Assembly: GCF_007988905.1 (NCBI RefSeq)
Contig: NZ_BJVA01000001.1
Span: forward strand, 62,001-126,000
Direction: 5' to 3'
DNA: 64,000 nt
Origin: Gluconobacter kanchanaburiensis NBRC 103587
Lineage (GTDB): Bacteria > Pseudomonadota > Alphaproteobacteria > Acetobacterales > Acetobacteraceae
Notes under the pieces: model-generated
What the model was told of the DNA's origin: nothing
Seen by the model: only the letters and a program-made list of their open reading frames with translations
Database searches by the model: none
Translations under genes and position numbers: made by a program
Shown: one piece after another, positions 31,025 through 38,871 of the stretch
Position numbering within the stretch: the stretch's first letter is position 1
Layout: the number at the start of each line of letters is the position of its first letter

Positions 31025-32383
31025 ATGGCCAACAAGCGGTCTCTGTTCGGTACTGACGGCATTCGGGGAACGGCCAACACCGCCCCCATGACGGTTGAGA
31101 TTGCGCAGAGACTGGGGCAGGCTGCCGGGCTGTATTTCATGCGGAGTCAGAACCGGCGGCACAGCGTCGTTCTAGGCAAGGATACACGTCTTTCCGGCTA
31201 TATGCTGGAATGTGCCTTGGTTGCAGGATTTCTGTCGGCAGGCATGGATGTTATTCTGGTCGGACCGCTCCCCACGCCTGCAATCGCCATGCTGACCCGC
31301 TCACTGCGAGCTGATCTCGGTGTGATGGTCTCGGCATCGCATAATCCGTTTACCGACAACGGGATTAAGCTGTTTGGCCCTGACGGCTTTAAGTTGTCGG
31401 ATGAGGTTGAGGCGGAAATCGAGCACTTGATGGGACAGGATTTGTCAGAACGACTGGCCTCTCCTGCGCAGATCGGCAGAGCGTCGCGTCTTAACGATGC
31501 TGCTGGTCGATATATTGAAAATGCGAAAGCGTCATTTCCGCGGGGGCTGCGGCTGGACGGACTGAAAATCGTCATCGATTGTGCCAACGGCTCTGCATAT
31601 CGCGTCGCCCCTAAGGCGTTGTGGGAGCTTGGTGCGGAAGTTATTCAGATCGGCTGCGCGCCGGATGGTCTGAATATCAATGATGGTGTGGGCTCAACGC
31701 ATCCGGAAACGCTTTGTGCGGCTGTCCGGGAACACAAAGCTGATTTCGGAATTGCGCTGGATGGTGATGCCGATCGCGTGCTGATCGCTGACGAAAATGG
31801 TCAGCTTGTCGATGGGGACCAGATCATCGGACTGATTGCTGCCTTCTGGAAACAGCATGACAGACTGAAAACCAACACCGTCGTTACGACTGTCATGTCC
31901 AATATGGGTCTGGAAAAGGCACTTGCGGACAATGGGCTGGAGCTTCAGCGGACAGCGGTCGGCGATCGTTATGTCGTTGAGCGCATGCGCGAGCTGGGAG
32001 CCAATCTTGGGGGAGAGCAGTCCGGCCATATGGTCCTGTCAGACTATGCGACGACAGGCGACGGACTTGTAGCAGCTTTGCAGGTTCTGGCCGTTTCGGT
32101 AGAGACTAAGCGCCCTGCAAGTGAAATCTGCCGTTTCTTCAAGCCCTATCCGCAGCTTCTTAAAAACGTGCGCTATTCAGGTATCAGCCCGATTGGAAGC
32201 CCCGATCTCGCTGCTGCCAAGGCGTGGGCTGAGGAAAGGCTGGCAGGAAGCGGGCGCCTCGTGCTTCGCGCCAGCGGAACGGAGCCGTTGATCCGCGTGA
32301 TGGCGGAGGCGGAAGATGAGGCTTTGGTGACCGAAGTCGTGGATCATGTCTGTGACGTTATTCGCGCAATTGCTCACGTCTGA
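31025..32383 (+). CDS. glmM: Phosphoglucosamine mutase
   Basis: 452 residues from the ATG before '[13 protein letters not shown]'; a frame 14 codons longer is open but its start is not family-like. GlmM converts glucosamine-6-phosphate to glucosamine-1-phosphate for UDP-GlcNAc and the cell wall. The phosphoserine is S105 in 'VSASHNPF', the metal loop is 'LDGDADRV', the sugar loop 'GGEQSGHM', and the phosphate loop '[12 protein letters not shown]'. All catalytic loops are intact. The ribosome site is weak. Confidence 0.96.
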   Translation: MANKRSLFGTDGIRGTANTAPMTVEIAQRLGQAAGLYFMRSQNRRHSVVLGKDTRLSGYMLECALVAGFLSAGMDVILVGPLPTPAIAMLTRSLRADLGVMVSASHNPFTDNGIKLFGPDGFKLSDEVEAEIEHLMGQDLSERLASPAQIGRASRLNDAAGRYIENAKASFPRGLRLDGLKIVIDCANGSAYRVAPKALWELGAEVIQIGCAPDGLNINDGVGSTHPETLCAAVREHKADFGIALDGDADRVLIADENGQLVDGDQIIGLIAAFWKQHDRLKTNTVVTTVMSNMGLEKALADNGLELQRTAVGDRYVVERMRELGANLGGEQSGHMVLSDYATTGDGLVAALQVLAVSVETKRPASEICRFFKPYPQLLKNVRYSGISPIGSPDLAAAKAWAEERLAGSGRLVLRASGTEPLIRVMAEAEDEALVTEVVDHVCDVIRAIAHV

Positions 32384-32450
32384 ATTTCGCTGTCATACGA
32401 AAGGCGGCGAAGGCGTTGCGCGGGCGACCGGATCGTCTGACCGAAATTCC

Positions 32451-33194
32451 TCAGACAGGCGCTGCAATAGCCGGTGAGGTATTTTCTAGGGTGACGTCAG
32501 GTGCGAGGAGTGGTTCACTACCCTCGTTTTCGCGCAGGATGTAGCCCCGACCCCAGACCGTTGCAATCAGGTTCCCCGCACCGACGTTCTGAAGTTTGCG
32601 ACGAAGTTTGCAGATGAAGACGTCAATAATTTTCATTTCCGGTTCGTCAATGCCGCCGTAGAGGTGGTTTAGAAATGCATCTTTGGTCAGAACTGACCCT
32701 TTGCGGATGACCAGAAGTTCCAGAATGGCATATTCCTTGCCGGTGAGGTGCAGTGGTGCGCCATCTACCGTTACATTTTTGCCATTCAGGTCCAGCTCCA
32801 GATTTCCAACACGCAGTTTTGGTTCTGCGAAACCGCGGGAGCGGCGCATGACGGCCTGAAGGCGCGCTACCAGTTCCCCGGCATCATAGGGCTTGGTCAT
32901 GTAATCATCAGCCCCCATAGAAAAGGCCCGGATCTTGGCCTGCGGTCGCAACAGGGCAGAAAGCACAAGAATGGGGGTTGTGATGCGGGCTGTCCGGACG
33001 CGCCGAATGACTTCGTATCCTTCAAGATCGTTCAGCATCAGTTCCAGAACGACGACGTCATAGTCGTAATGGCGAAGCATTTCGATCGCCTCTTCGCCGG
33101 ATGGCGTGTGATCGACGGTAAAGGAGGCGGTCCGCAGGGTCTGCGACAGGGTAGCGGCAGCGGTCTGATCACTGTCAACGAGAAGGATACGCAT
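32451..33194 (-). CDS. ctrA: CtrA-type cell-cycle response regulator with glutamate at the phospho-acceptor site
   Basis: 247 residues from an ATG with CAGGAG upstream; a frame 14 codons longer begins without one. The receiver domain (1-~120) and OmpR-type winged helix (~130-232) align along their length with Caulobacter CtrA, including 'LTGKEYAILELL', 'FLNHLYGGIDEPEMKIIDVF' and 'ICKLRRKLQ'. Compared with the Caulobacter protein (as remembered), position 51 is E in 'VVVLELMLNDLEG' where CtrA has the phosphorylated D, and position 8 is S where CtrA has D. D9, S79 and K101 of the receiver are kept. The C-terminus ends 'AIAAPV', not the Ala-Ala degradation tag. CtrA binds DNA to control cell-cycle and motility genes. 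It is divergent from fliI. Confidence 0.9.
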   Translation of the reverse strand: MRILLVDSDQTAAATLSQTLRTASFTVDHTPSGEEAIEMLRHYDYDVVVLELMLNDLEGYEVIRRVRTARITTPILVLSALLRPQAKIRAFSMGADDYMTKPYDAGELVARLQAVMRRSRGFAEPKLRVGNLELDLNGKNVTVDGAPLHLTGKEYAILELLVIRKGSVLTKDAFLNHLYGGIDEPEMKIIDVFICKLRRKLQNVGAGNLIATVWGRGYILRENEGSEPLLAPDVTLENTSPAIAAPV

Positions 33195-33384
33195 TTCATC
33201 AACTCCTGGATTGGTAAAATAATGGTTACTACCCATAGTTGTGTATGTCGATGGGTGGAGATGAAAAATCGTAAATTTGTCATTATTTCTCTCGTGAGAG
33301 GGGAGTGTTAGGGATCCCTTAATGAGTGGGTTGTAGAATGTAAAAATCTTACAAACCTTTAAAAACTGGCTGGAAACTGCCTTT
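33195..33384. promoter_or_regulatory. Divergent ctrA / fliI promoter region
   Basis: 190 bases between two divergent genes. It contains the palindrome AGGGATCCCT (33310-33319) and the inverted repeat TGTAA-N5-TTACA (33339-33353), both closer to fliI. I looked for the full CtrA box TTAA-N7-TTAA and found none; CTTAATGAGTGGGTTG (33318-33333) is at best half a site. Either repeat may be an operator; this is inference. Confidence 0.45.
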
Positions 33385-34743
33385 ATGAGCGATTATGACA
33401 GCCTGATTGAGCGCATTCTAAACACGAGCTTTGTATGGGTTTCAGGAAGTGTGAAAGATGTCGTCGGCCTGTGCATGACCGTTATCGGACTCGACGGATT
33501 CGTTGCGATCGGTGATCGCGTGGAGATAAAGGCGCGGAGTGGTCGCTCAGTACAATCAGAGGTTGTTGGTTTTCAGGGCGAGGTTGCGCGCGTCATGTCT
33601 TTCGGGTCGCTGGAGGGTATTGGCCCGGGATGCGAGGCGAAAGTCGCACTTGATCGCCGTGAAAATGGACTGCGGGTCAATGACGGGTGGCTTGGACGCG
33701 TAGTGGACCCTCTCGGGCAGCCGATCGATGGACGTGGGCCGTTGCCGAGCTCATTCCGCTGCCAGCCGAGCCAGTGTCCTCCGCCCGGGGCGGCAAGCCG
33801 TGCACGGCTGGGAGATCGCATTGATCTTGGTGTTCGTGCGCTCGATACATTCACGACATGTCGGCGCGGGCAGAGGCTGGGTCTGTTCGCCGGGTCTGGT
33901 GTCGGAAAATCAACTCTGCTCTCAATGCTTGCCCGCGGAGCGGACTGTGATGTTGCCGTCATTTCTCTGGTTGGGGAACGTGGTCGCGAAGTCCGTGAAT
34001 TTATCGAGGATGATCTGGGACCAGATGGTCTGGCCCGGAGTGTCCTGGTTATCGCCACGTCGGACTCGCCGCCCCTGATGCGTCGTGAAGCGGCTCTTTC
34101 AGCCATGGCGATTGCTGAATACTTTCGGGATCAGGGCAAGTCCGTTCTGCTGTTGATGGATAGTGTCACGCGGTTCTGCATGGCATTGCGTGAGATCGGT
34201 CTGTCGGCGGGAGAGCCGCCGGCGACGCGTGGTTATCCCCCCTCTGTTTTTGCGGAACTTCCTCGTCTTCTGGAGCGCGCAGGCCCCGGATATCCCGATC
34301 AGGGGATGATCACCGCGCTTTTCACGGTTCTGGTGGAAGGTGATGACCAGAACGAGCCTGTGGCGGACGCCGTGCGCGGTATTCTGGATGGGCACATTAT
34401 TCTTGACCGGAAGATTGGCGAACAGGGACGCTATCCCGCCATTGATGTTCTGAGGTCGTTGTCCCGTGCGGTTCCGCGATGCAATTCCGACGAAGAAAAC
34501 GCTCTCACATGTCAGGCCCGCGCGGCCATGGCCACCTATCAGCGGATGGCCGACATGATCCGGCTGGGTGCTTACAAGACGGGAACTGACAGGGAAGTTG
34601 ATGAAGCGATTACCCTGATGCCCAAACTGAACCAGTTTCTTTCCCAGGGACGTGAGGAGCATTCTACCCGTGCGGAAGCTTTCGAACAGCTCGGCGCGAT
34701 CATGCATGCGCTTCCGCAGATAACTCCTCAGAATGCAGCTTAA
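33385..34743 (+). CDS. fliI: Flagellar export ATPase FliI
   Basis: 452 residues, F1-beta-like ATPase of the flagellar type III export apparatus. Walker A 'AGSGVGKST' is at 169-177 and 'VISLVGERGREVREF' follows. The signature 'DQNEPVADAVRGILDGHIIL' is typical of FliI and its type III relatives. Its neighbour is fliJ, so I call it flagellar rather than virulence-type. The next gene starts 14 bases after the stop. The rest of the flagellar genes are not in the window. Confidence 0.93.
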   Translation: MSDYDSLIERILNTSFVWVSGSVKDVVGLCMTVIGLDGFVAIGDRVEIKARSGRSVQSEVVGFQGEVARVMSFGSLEGIGPGCEAKVALDRRENGLRVNDGWLGRVVDPLGQPIDGRGPLPSSFRCQPSQCPPPGAASRARLGDRIDLGVRALDTFTTCRRGQRLGLFAGSGVGKSTLLSMLARGADCDVAVISLVGERGREVREFIEDDLGPDGLARSVLVIATSDSPPLMRREAALSAMAIAEYFRDQGKSVLLLMDSVTRFCMALREIGLSAGEPPATRGYPPSVFAELPRLLERAGPGYPDQGMITALFTVLVEGDDQNEPVADAVRGILDGHIILDRKIGEQGRYPAIDVLRSLSRAVPRCNSDEENALTCQARAAMATYQRMADMIRLGAYKTGTDREVDEAITLMPKLNQFLSQGREEHSTRAEAFEQLGAIMHALPQITPQNAA

Positions 34744-34756
34744 AGGAAATCCTGAG

Positions 34757-35182
34757 ATGGAAAAATCTCCTCTGGACGCACTGATTGCTCTGCGGGAGCA
34801 GGAACTTGATCTTGTGGAACGCAGTTTCGCAGAGGCTGTGGCGCGGGAGGCTGCAGCTGAGGGGCAGCTGGATGCCGCTCAGGAGGAAATCCTGAGTGAG
34901 CAGCGGATTGCGTCCAGCCCGACGGCAGGAGACGGGGCCGTTGAAGCTTTCAGCAGATGGTTGCCTTTGGGGCGTAAAGCAGTGGCCGATGCTCAGGATA
35001 GGTGTCGCGAGGCGGCCGTTGACCGGGAGACTGTTCGTTCCGCCCTGATTGCCGCCAGAGCGGCCATGGAGGCCGTAAAAACCGTCCGTCAAGAAAGACA
35101 GGAAGAGGAACGGCAAGCGGATCTCAGAAAGGAACAGAATGTTCTTGATGAACTCTCGATCCGTCAGTTCGGCAAAGGATGA
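34757..35182 (+). CDS. fliJ: FliJ-like flagellar export chaperone/stalk
   Basis: 141 residues from the ATG with AAGGAAA upstream; a frame 8 codons longer begins inside fliI. Almost the whole sequence is a predicted alpha-helical coiled coil rich in Glu, Ala, Arg and Gln ('LIALREQELDLVERSFAEAV', 'RQERQEEERQADL'). FliJ is the central stalk of the FliI ring and is poorly conserved, so the call rests on size, coiled-coil nature and position after fliI. Its last 19 bases overlap the 3' end of a gene on the other strand. Confidence 0.75.
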   Translation: MEKSPLDALIALREQELDLVERSFAEAVAREAAAEGQLDAAQEEILSEQRIASSPTAGDGAVEAFSRWLPLGRKAVADAQDRCREAAVDRETVRSALIAARAAMEAVKTVRQERQEEERQADLRKEQNVLDELSIRQFGKG

Positions 35183-35595
35183 ACGGGTGTGTGGGCGCGG
35201 AGTGTTGTTTCAATCTGGGCGGCTGTACCAATCAGGGCGCAGGCGACAGGATGTGTGATGTCGCGTACAAACGCCAGAACGAGATCCGGGTCACTGAGGA
35301 AAAGGTCGCTTTGTATGGTGATAGTCGGGGCCATGACACCATCGCGTGAAGCGGCCTCGGCTGCATGGGAGAGCAGTCGTGTTACGGCTTTCTCCATGGC
35401 TGGAAGAAGAACAGTATGAGGCGCCGTATGATCACTTGCATGCGTGGCAACGAGTTCGTCCCAGCCTGAGCGCGTTACAAAAGCCGGAATCCCGTCTGAC
35501 GGCGTTTCACGTTCGGCACGTAGAACTGCACCGGATTGCGCCATTCCCAGAATATCGAGCGCGGGCAACATCATGGGATCGAGTTTGATGGACAT
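35164..35595 (-). CDS. Protein of unknown function, tail-to-tail with fliJ
   Basis: 143 residues with CAGGAAA upstream of ATG. No signal peptide or membrane segment; mixed alpha/beta composition with a Thr/Ile/Val-rich middle ('APTITIQSDLFLSDPDLVLA'). I do not recognise a family. The convergent 19-base overlap with fliJ is in coding sequence of both genes. A strong hairpin lies just upstream, so it is probably transcribed with the secreted-protein gene before it on the same strand. A flagellar role is possible from position but not shown. Confidence 0.6.
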   Translation of the reverse strand: MSIKLDPMMLPALDILGMAQSGAVLRAERETPSDGIPAFVTRSGWDELVATHASDHTAPHTVLLPAMEKAVTRLLSHAAEAASRDGVMAPTITIQSDLFLSDPDLVLAFVRDITHPVACALIGTAAQIETTLRAHTPVHPLPN

Positions 35596-35615
35596 TTGTT
35601 TCCTGATTTGACGAG

Positions 35616-35652
35616 ACGGCTGATCTGTCCCTTTGATGAACAGATCAGCCGT
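35616..35652 (-). terminator. Perfect 13-base inverted repeat between two minus-strand genes
   Basis: ACGGCTGATCTGT (35616-35628) and ACAGATCAGCCGT (35640-35652) are exact reverse complements with an 11-base loop. It lies 6 bases past the upstream gene's stop, where a terminator would be, but no T tract follows on the minus strand. It may be a processing or attenuating hairpin rather than a full terminator. Confidence 0.6.
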
Positions 35653-35658
35653 AACGGT

Positions 35659-36216
35659 TCAGTGTGGTGGGTTGCCCATGGCCTGCATCAGGGCGCTAAC
35701 CTGCTGGGGCTGGGCTTTGAAGAGGGCGACATTGGCAGGATTGGGTGATGGCATTCCTGTTGGAAGCTGGCCATTGCTGGCGGCAAGTGTCATGCCAAAG
35801 GTCGTCATGCCCATCACGAAAGTCTCCGGCGTGAAACCGTGGCTCTGGAGGATTGGAGCAAGTCCGGGGACTTGCCCAATCTGGCGGATGGTATCCGACA
35901 GGCTTGCACCATGTGAGCTCGGTGGCTGGATGTTCCGGGCCTGGAGCTCGGCGACCGTCGCTGTTGCGCGCGTCATGAAATCAGGCGGAAGGGGATAACC
36001 CATCGCGCGCTGTGTATCAGCACGAACCTGCGGAGAAACCTGTGGCGTCGTGGCGCCCTGAACGGGCGCACTTCCGTCAATCTGGGTCTGGCTCTGGCCT
36101 GACGTCCCTCCATTATAGGCAGAAGGTGGGTAGGACTGGGCGTTCGCGGCCGCGGCAGGCAGCATTGCAACAGAAACCATAAGGGCGGAAAGCCCTGTCA
36201 TGCGGAAAAATGTCAT
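35659..36216 (-). CDS. Secreted protein of unknown function
   Basis: 185 residues from the ATG that overlaps the M29 peptidase stop (ATGA). The N-terminus is a signal peptide ('TGLSALMVSVAMLPAAAANA', cleavage near 'AQS'). A Gln/Ser/Gly-rich linker of about 40 residues follows, then a helical region including 'LPPDFMTRATATVAELQARN' and 'VPGLAPILQSHGFTPETFVM'. The C-terminus is Pro/Met-rich. I do not recognise a family. The 4-base overlap suggests coupling to the peptidase gene, though the two proteins act in different compartments. Confidence 0.65.
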   Translation of the reverse strand: MTFFRMTGLSALMVSVAMLPAAAANAQSYPPSAYNGGTSGQSQTQIDGSAPVQGATTPQVSPQVRADTQRAMGYPLPPDFMTRATATVAELQARNIQPPSSHGASLSDTIRQIGQVPGLAPILQSHGFTPETFVMGMTTFGMTLAASNGQLPTGMPSPNPANVALFKAQPQQVSALMQAMGNPPH

Positions 36217-37496
36217 GCCTGCACCCATTCGCCAGCGCGCATCAGCGGCACGCGGTTACCATTCTTGAGACCATCAAGATCGATCTTGTCTGACCCGATC
36301 ATCCAGTCAATGTGAATAAGGGAATCATTAACGCCCCTCTCCAGAAGCTCTTCGGGTGTCAGGCCTTCGATATCCACCATGCATTTCGTGTAGGCCTGCC
36401 CGAGGGCGATATGACTGGACGCGTTTTCGTCGAACAGCGTGTTCCGGTACAGGATTTTGCTGGCCGAGATTGGAGAGGAATGCGGAACGAGCGCCACTTC
36501 ACCGATGCGGGCTGCGCCTTCGTCTGTGCTGAGGATGCGCTTGAGCACATCTTCGCCATGACTTGCGGAGGCTTCGACGATCCGGCCCTGTTCAAAACGG
36601 ACCGAAATATTGTCGATCAACGTACCCTGATGGAAAAGGGGCTTTGTGCTGCTGACCCGGCCGTCGACTTTGCTGCGATGAGGCGTTGTGAAGATTTCTT
36701 CTGTCGGGATGTTCGGATTGCAGACAACACCGTTTCCTGATTTCTCCGACCCTCCGGCCCAGAGATGGCCATCCGCGAGGCCAACCGTCAGGTCGGTTCC
36801 GGGACCTGTGAAGTGAAGGGCGTCGAAACGGCTGTCATTCATGAACTTTGCCCGGGCATGCAGGCGGGCATTATGGGCTTTCCATTCGGCGACAGGATCG
36901 GCGACGTCCACCCGTGATGCCTTGAAAATTCCGTCCCAGAGCGCGGCAAGGGCGTCCTCGGGAGAAAGGTCCGGGAAGACCTGTGCTGCCCAGGCCGGCG
37001 TGGCGCAGGCAATGATGTTCCAGTTCACTGCGAACTGGGTAATGATTTCCATCGCCGGGCGATTGGCTTTGGAATTGGCGCGGTTGGCACGGGAGATACG
37101 GTCGGGATCCTGCCCTTTGAGAAGGGTGGGATTGGCCCCCGTGATGGCCATGCGGGCTGCACCTTCGCGGAAAGCGCGCGCCATGCCTTCGGCGAGCCAG
37201 GTCGGAGCGACGTCAAAAGCCTCGTCCGGAGCATGGATGAAGCGGGCAAGGGTGGTTTCGTCATCTGCGTAAAGCGTCGTAACCAGCGAGGCTCCAGCCT
37301 TGTAGGCATGTTCCGTAACGCGCCGGACGAGAGGGACCGCGTCCAGGGGAGCAGTAATGAGAAGTTGCTGGCCCGGGGCGATGTTCAGGCCAACGCGCAC
37401 GGCAACTTCGCCCAGACGGTCAAGTAACTGTTCATGCGAAAAGGTGGGAGAAGTGGACACGGGAGACTCTTTCGCAGTGGTCATTGTGCCTGTCAT
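36213..37496 (-). CDS. M29-family (thermophilic type) aminopeptidase
   Basis: 427 residues from the ATG preceded by CAGGG; the frame extends 9 codons further back without a ribosome site. The family has a dinuclear metal site: visible candidate ligands are Glu in 'IPTEEIFTTPH', His in 'ENASSHIALGQAY' and His/Asp in 'HIDWMIGS'. The N-terminal domain has 'VRVGLNIAPGQQLLITAPLD'. M29 enzymes are cytoplasmic and remove N-terminal residues from peptides. No signal peptide is present. Physiological substrate is not known. Confidence 0.9.
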   Translation of the reverse strand: MTGTMTTAKESPVSTSPTFSHEQLLDRLGEVAVRVGLNIAPGQQLLITAPLDAVPLVRRVTEHAYKAGASLVTTLYADDETTLARFIHAPDEAFDVAPTWLAEGMARAFREGAARMAITGANPTLLKGQDPDRISRANRANSKANRPAMEIITQFAVNWNIIACATPAWAAQVFPDLSPEDALAALWDGIFKASRVDVADPVAEWKAHNARLHARAKFMNDSRFDALHFTGPGTDLTVGLADGHLWAGGSEKSGNGVVCNPNIPTEEIFTTPHRSKVDGRVSSTKPLFHQGTLIDNISVRFEQGRIVEASASHGEDVLKRILSTDEGAARIGEVALVPHSSPISASKILYRNTLFDENASSHIALGQAYTKCMVDIEGLTPEELLERGVNDSLIHIDWMIGSDKIDLDGLKNGNRVPLMRAGEWVQA

Positions 37497-37597
37497 GGTG
37501 TGCCCTGTAGCGGTGAAGTGCAAGAGAGCGGTGTGTGGTCGGCTGTGAGGTGAGCTGTGAGGTGACAGGGGGAGGGGGGCGCAGTATCGTCCCTGCC

Positions 37598-38410
37598 ATG
37601 GAACCCGGACTTCATATTTTCGCTGATCCCCCCGCTCCCGATCAGCAGCCGTTCGACGTCGCGGTCGTGATGCCCAGTCTTCTCCGCCCGAGTATCGTCA
37701 GGGCGCTTCATTCGGTTTTCAGGCAGCAGGGTGGTCTGCGGGTTCAGATCATGATCGGGCTGGACCGGCCTCCGGGTGAGGGGGCGGATGATCTGGTACG
37801 GCAGGCTGTGGAAGGACGGCCATCGGGATGGTCGGTTGAAATCCTGTGGCCGGGTTACTCGACGTCCCAGAGACATGGCGGTTTTGGAAAGGCCAGAGAC
37901 GGGGGCGTATTGCGTAGTGTGCTCAGCCAGCTTTCGAATGCTCCACGCATTGCCTATCTCGACGATGACAACTGGTGGGCTCCCGATCATCTTTCCTCAC
38001 TGCTGAAGGCGATCGACGGACAGGACTGGGCCTGGGCCGGTCGCTGGTTCGTGCATCCGCGAAGCCTCGCGCCGATCTGTGAGGACCAGTGGGAGTCGGT
38101 TGGTATCGGCGGAGGGATTTTCCGGGAGAGTTACGGCGGTTTCGTGGATCCGAACTGCCTGATGATTGATCGGACACGTGTGCCGGAGGTGCTGGATTTC
38201 TGGAATCGTCCCCTCGCGGAGGATATGACCCAGATGACCGCCGACCGGAGTGTCTTCCGGTTTCTGAAAGAGCGGCCCGGCAGGCCGACAGGTCAATATA
38301 CGGCGTATTATGTCCTGACCGAGACCGATGGTCTGCATCCGGCCCGGCTTCGCCTGATGGGATCTGCCTGGGCGCAGGCGGCGCAGGATATGGCGCCTCA
38401 TAGCCCCTGA
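37598..38410 (+). CDS. Family 2-like glycosyltransferase
   Basis: 270 residues from the second in-frame start; an ATG 21 codons earlier is also possible, and neither has a well-placed ribosome site. The GT-A fold start 'DVAVVMPSLLRPSIVRALHS' and 'VQIMIGLDRPPG' is followed by the acidic metal-binding motif in 'IAYLDDDNWWAPDHLSSL', typical of GT2 enzymes. Trp-rich segments ('DWAWAGRWFVHP') are unusual. The acceptor and sugar are unknown. It lies alone on the + strand between minus-strand genes, with a hairpin terminator after it. Confidence 0.8.
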   Translation: MEPGLHIFADPPAPDQQPFDVAVVMPSLLRPSIVRALHSVFRQQGGLRVQIMIGLDRPPGEGADDLVRQAVEGRPSGWSVEILWPGYSTSQRHGGFGKARDGGVLRSVLSQLSNAPRIAYLDDDNWWAPDHLSSLLKAIDGQDWAWAGRWFVHPRSLAPICEDQWESVGIGGGIFRESYGGFVDPNCLMIDRTRVPEVLDFWNRPLAEDMTQMTADRSVFRFLKERPGRPTGQYTAYYVLTETDGLHPARLRLMGSAWAQAAQDMAPHSP

Positions 38411-38414
38411 TAGA

Positions 38415-38450
38415 AATGGCCGGTGCGGAGGGATCTCTGCGCCGGCCATT
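38415..38450. terminator. Hairpin terminator between glycosyltransferase and coiled-coil genes
   Basis: AATGGCCGG (38415-38423) pairs with CCGGCCATT (38442-38450), with further pairing inward (TGCG/CGC). There is only a weak T tract. It lies between two convergent genes and can serve both. Confidence 0.6.
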
Positions 38451-38455
38451 CTGCA

Positions 38456-38710
38456 TTACATGGATCGGATTGTGTTGCGTCGCGGCGGACGCCGCTGTCG
38501 ATCGGACTGTGTTTCCGGATTTGCGGCCCTGGCGGCCTTTTCGCGCGCGATGGTTTTCAGTTCGGTCTCCAGCTCGCGGATACGGCGCTGGATGCTCTCC
38601 TTCAGCGTAGGAGAGGTATGGGATTTCATCGTCGCAATCGTTTCCTTGAGGTCCCGAAGCTGTTTTTCCTTTTCGGCCTGATTGCGGCGAATAGGCTGGT
38701 TGTCGGACAT
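38456..38710 (-). CDS. Small coiled-coil protein of unknown function
   Basis: 84 residues from the ATG before 'SDNQPIRRNQAEKEKQL'; the frame extends 34 codons further back through non-conserved-looking sequence. One helix of about 50 residues, rich in Glu, Lys, Arg and Leu with heptad-like spacing ('LRDLKETIATMKSHTSPTLK', 'RIRELETELKTIAREKAARA'), is followed by a basic tail (with RQRRPPRRN). I do not recognise a family. The basic tail suggests nucleic acid or membrane contact, which is inference. Confidence 0.6.
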   Translation of the reverse strand: MSDNQPIRRNQAEKEKQLRDLKETIATMKSHTSPTLKESIQRRIRELETELKTIAREKAARAANPETQSDRQRRPPRRNTIRSM

Positions 38711-38871
38711 CTGTCCCTGGAATGCACGCATATGTTCAGTCTTTCCGCATGAAGCATCTACAGGCCTCCTGCCCATTCCGGAGAAAGGACAGGACAAGGC
38801 ATGACGAAGCATGCCTGATTGGCCCTGTTCGGTTCATGACTATGGGGACGGAGTATTACCGTCCGGTTAAT

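Noticed and set aside
33195-33384. CtrA autoregulation site TTAA-N7-TTAA
   Set aside because: Only half-sites are present; no pair with the right spacing was found.
35164-35595. 143-residue unknown protein as a FliH-type export regulator
   Set aside because: It is on the opposite strand to fliI-fliJ and lacks the Glu/Gln-rich coiled coil and recognisable C-terminal pattern of FliH.
38846-38864. GGACGG/CCGTCC hairpin as the hisC terminator
   Set aside because: The stem is only 6 bases and no T tract follows on the minus strand; too weak to call.
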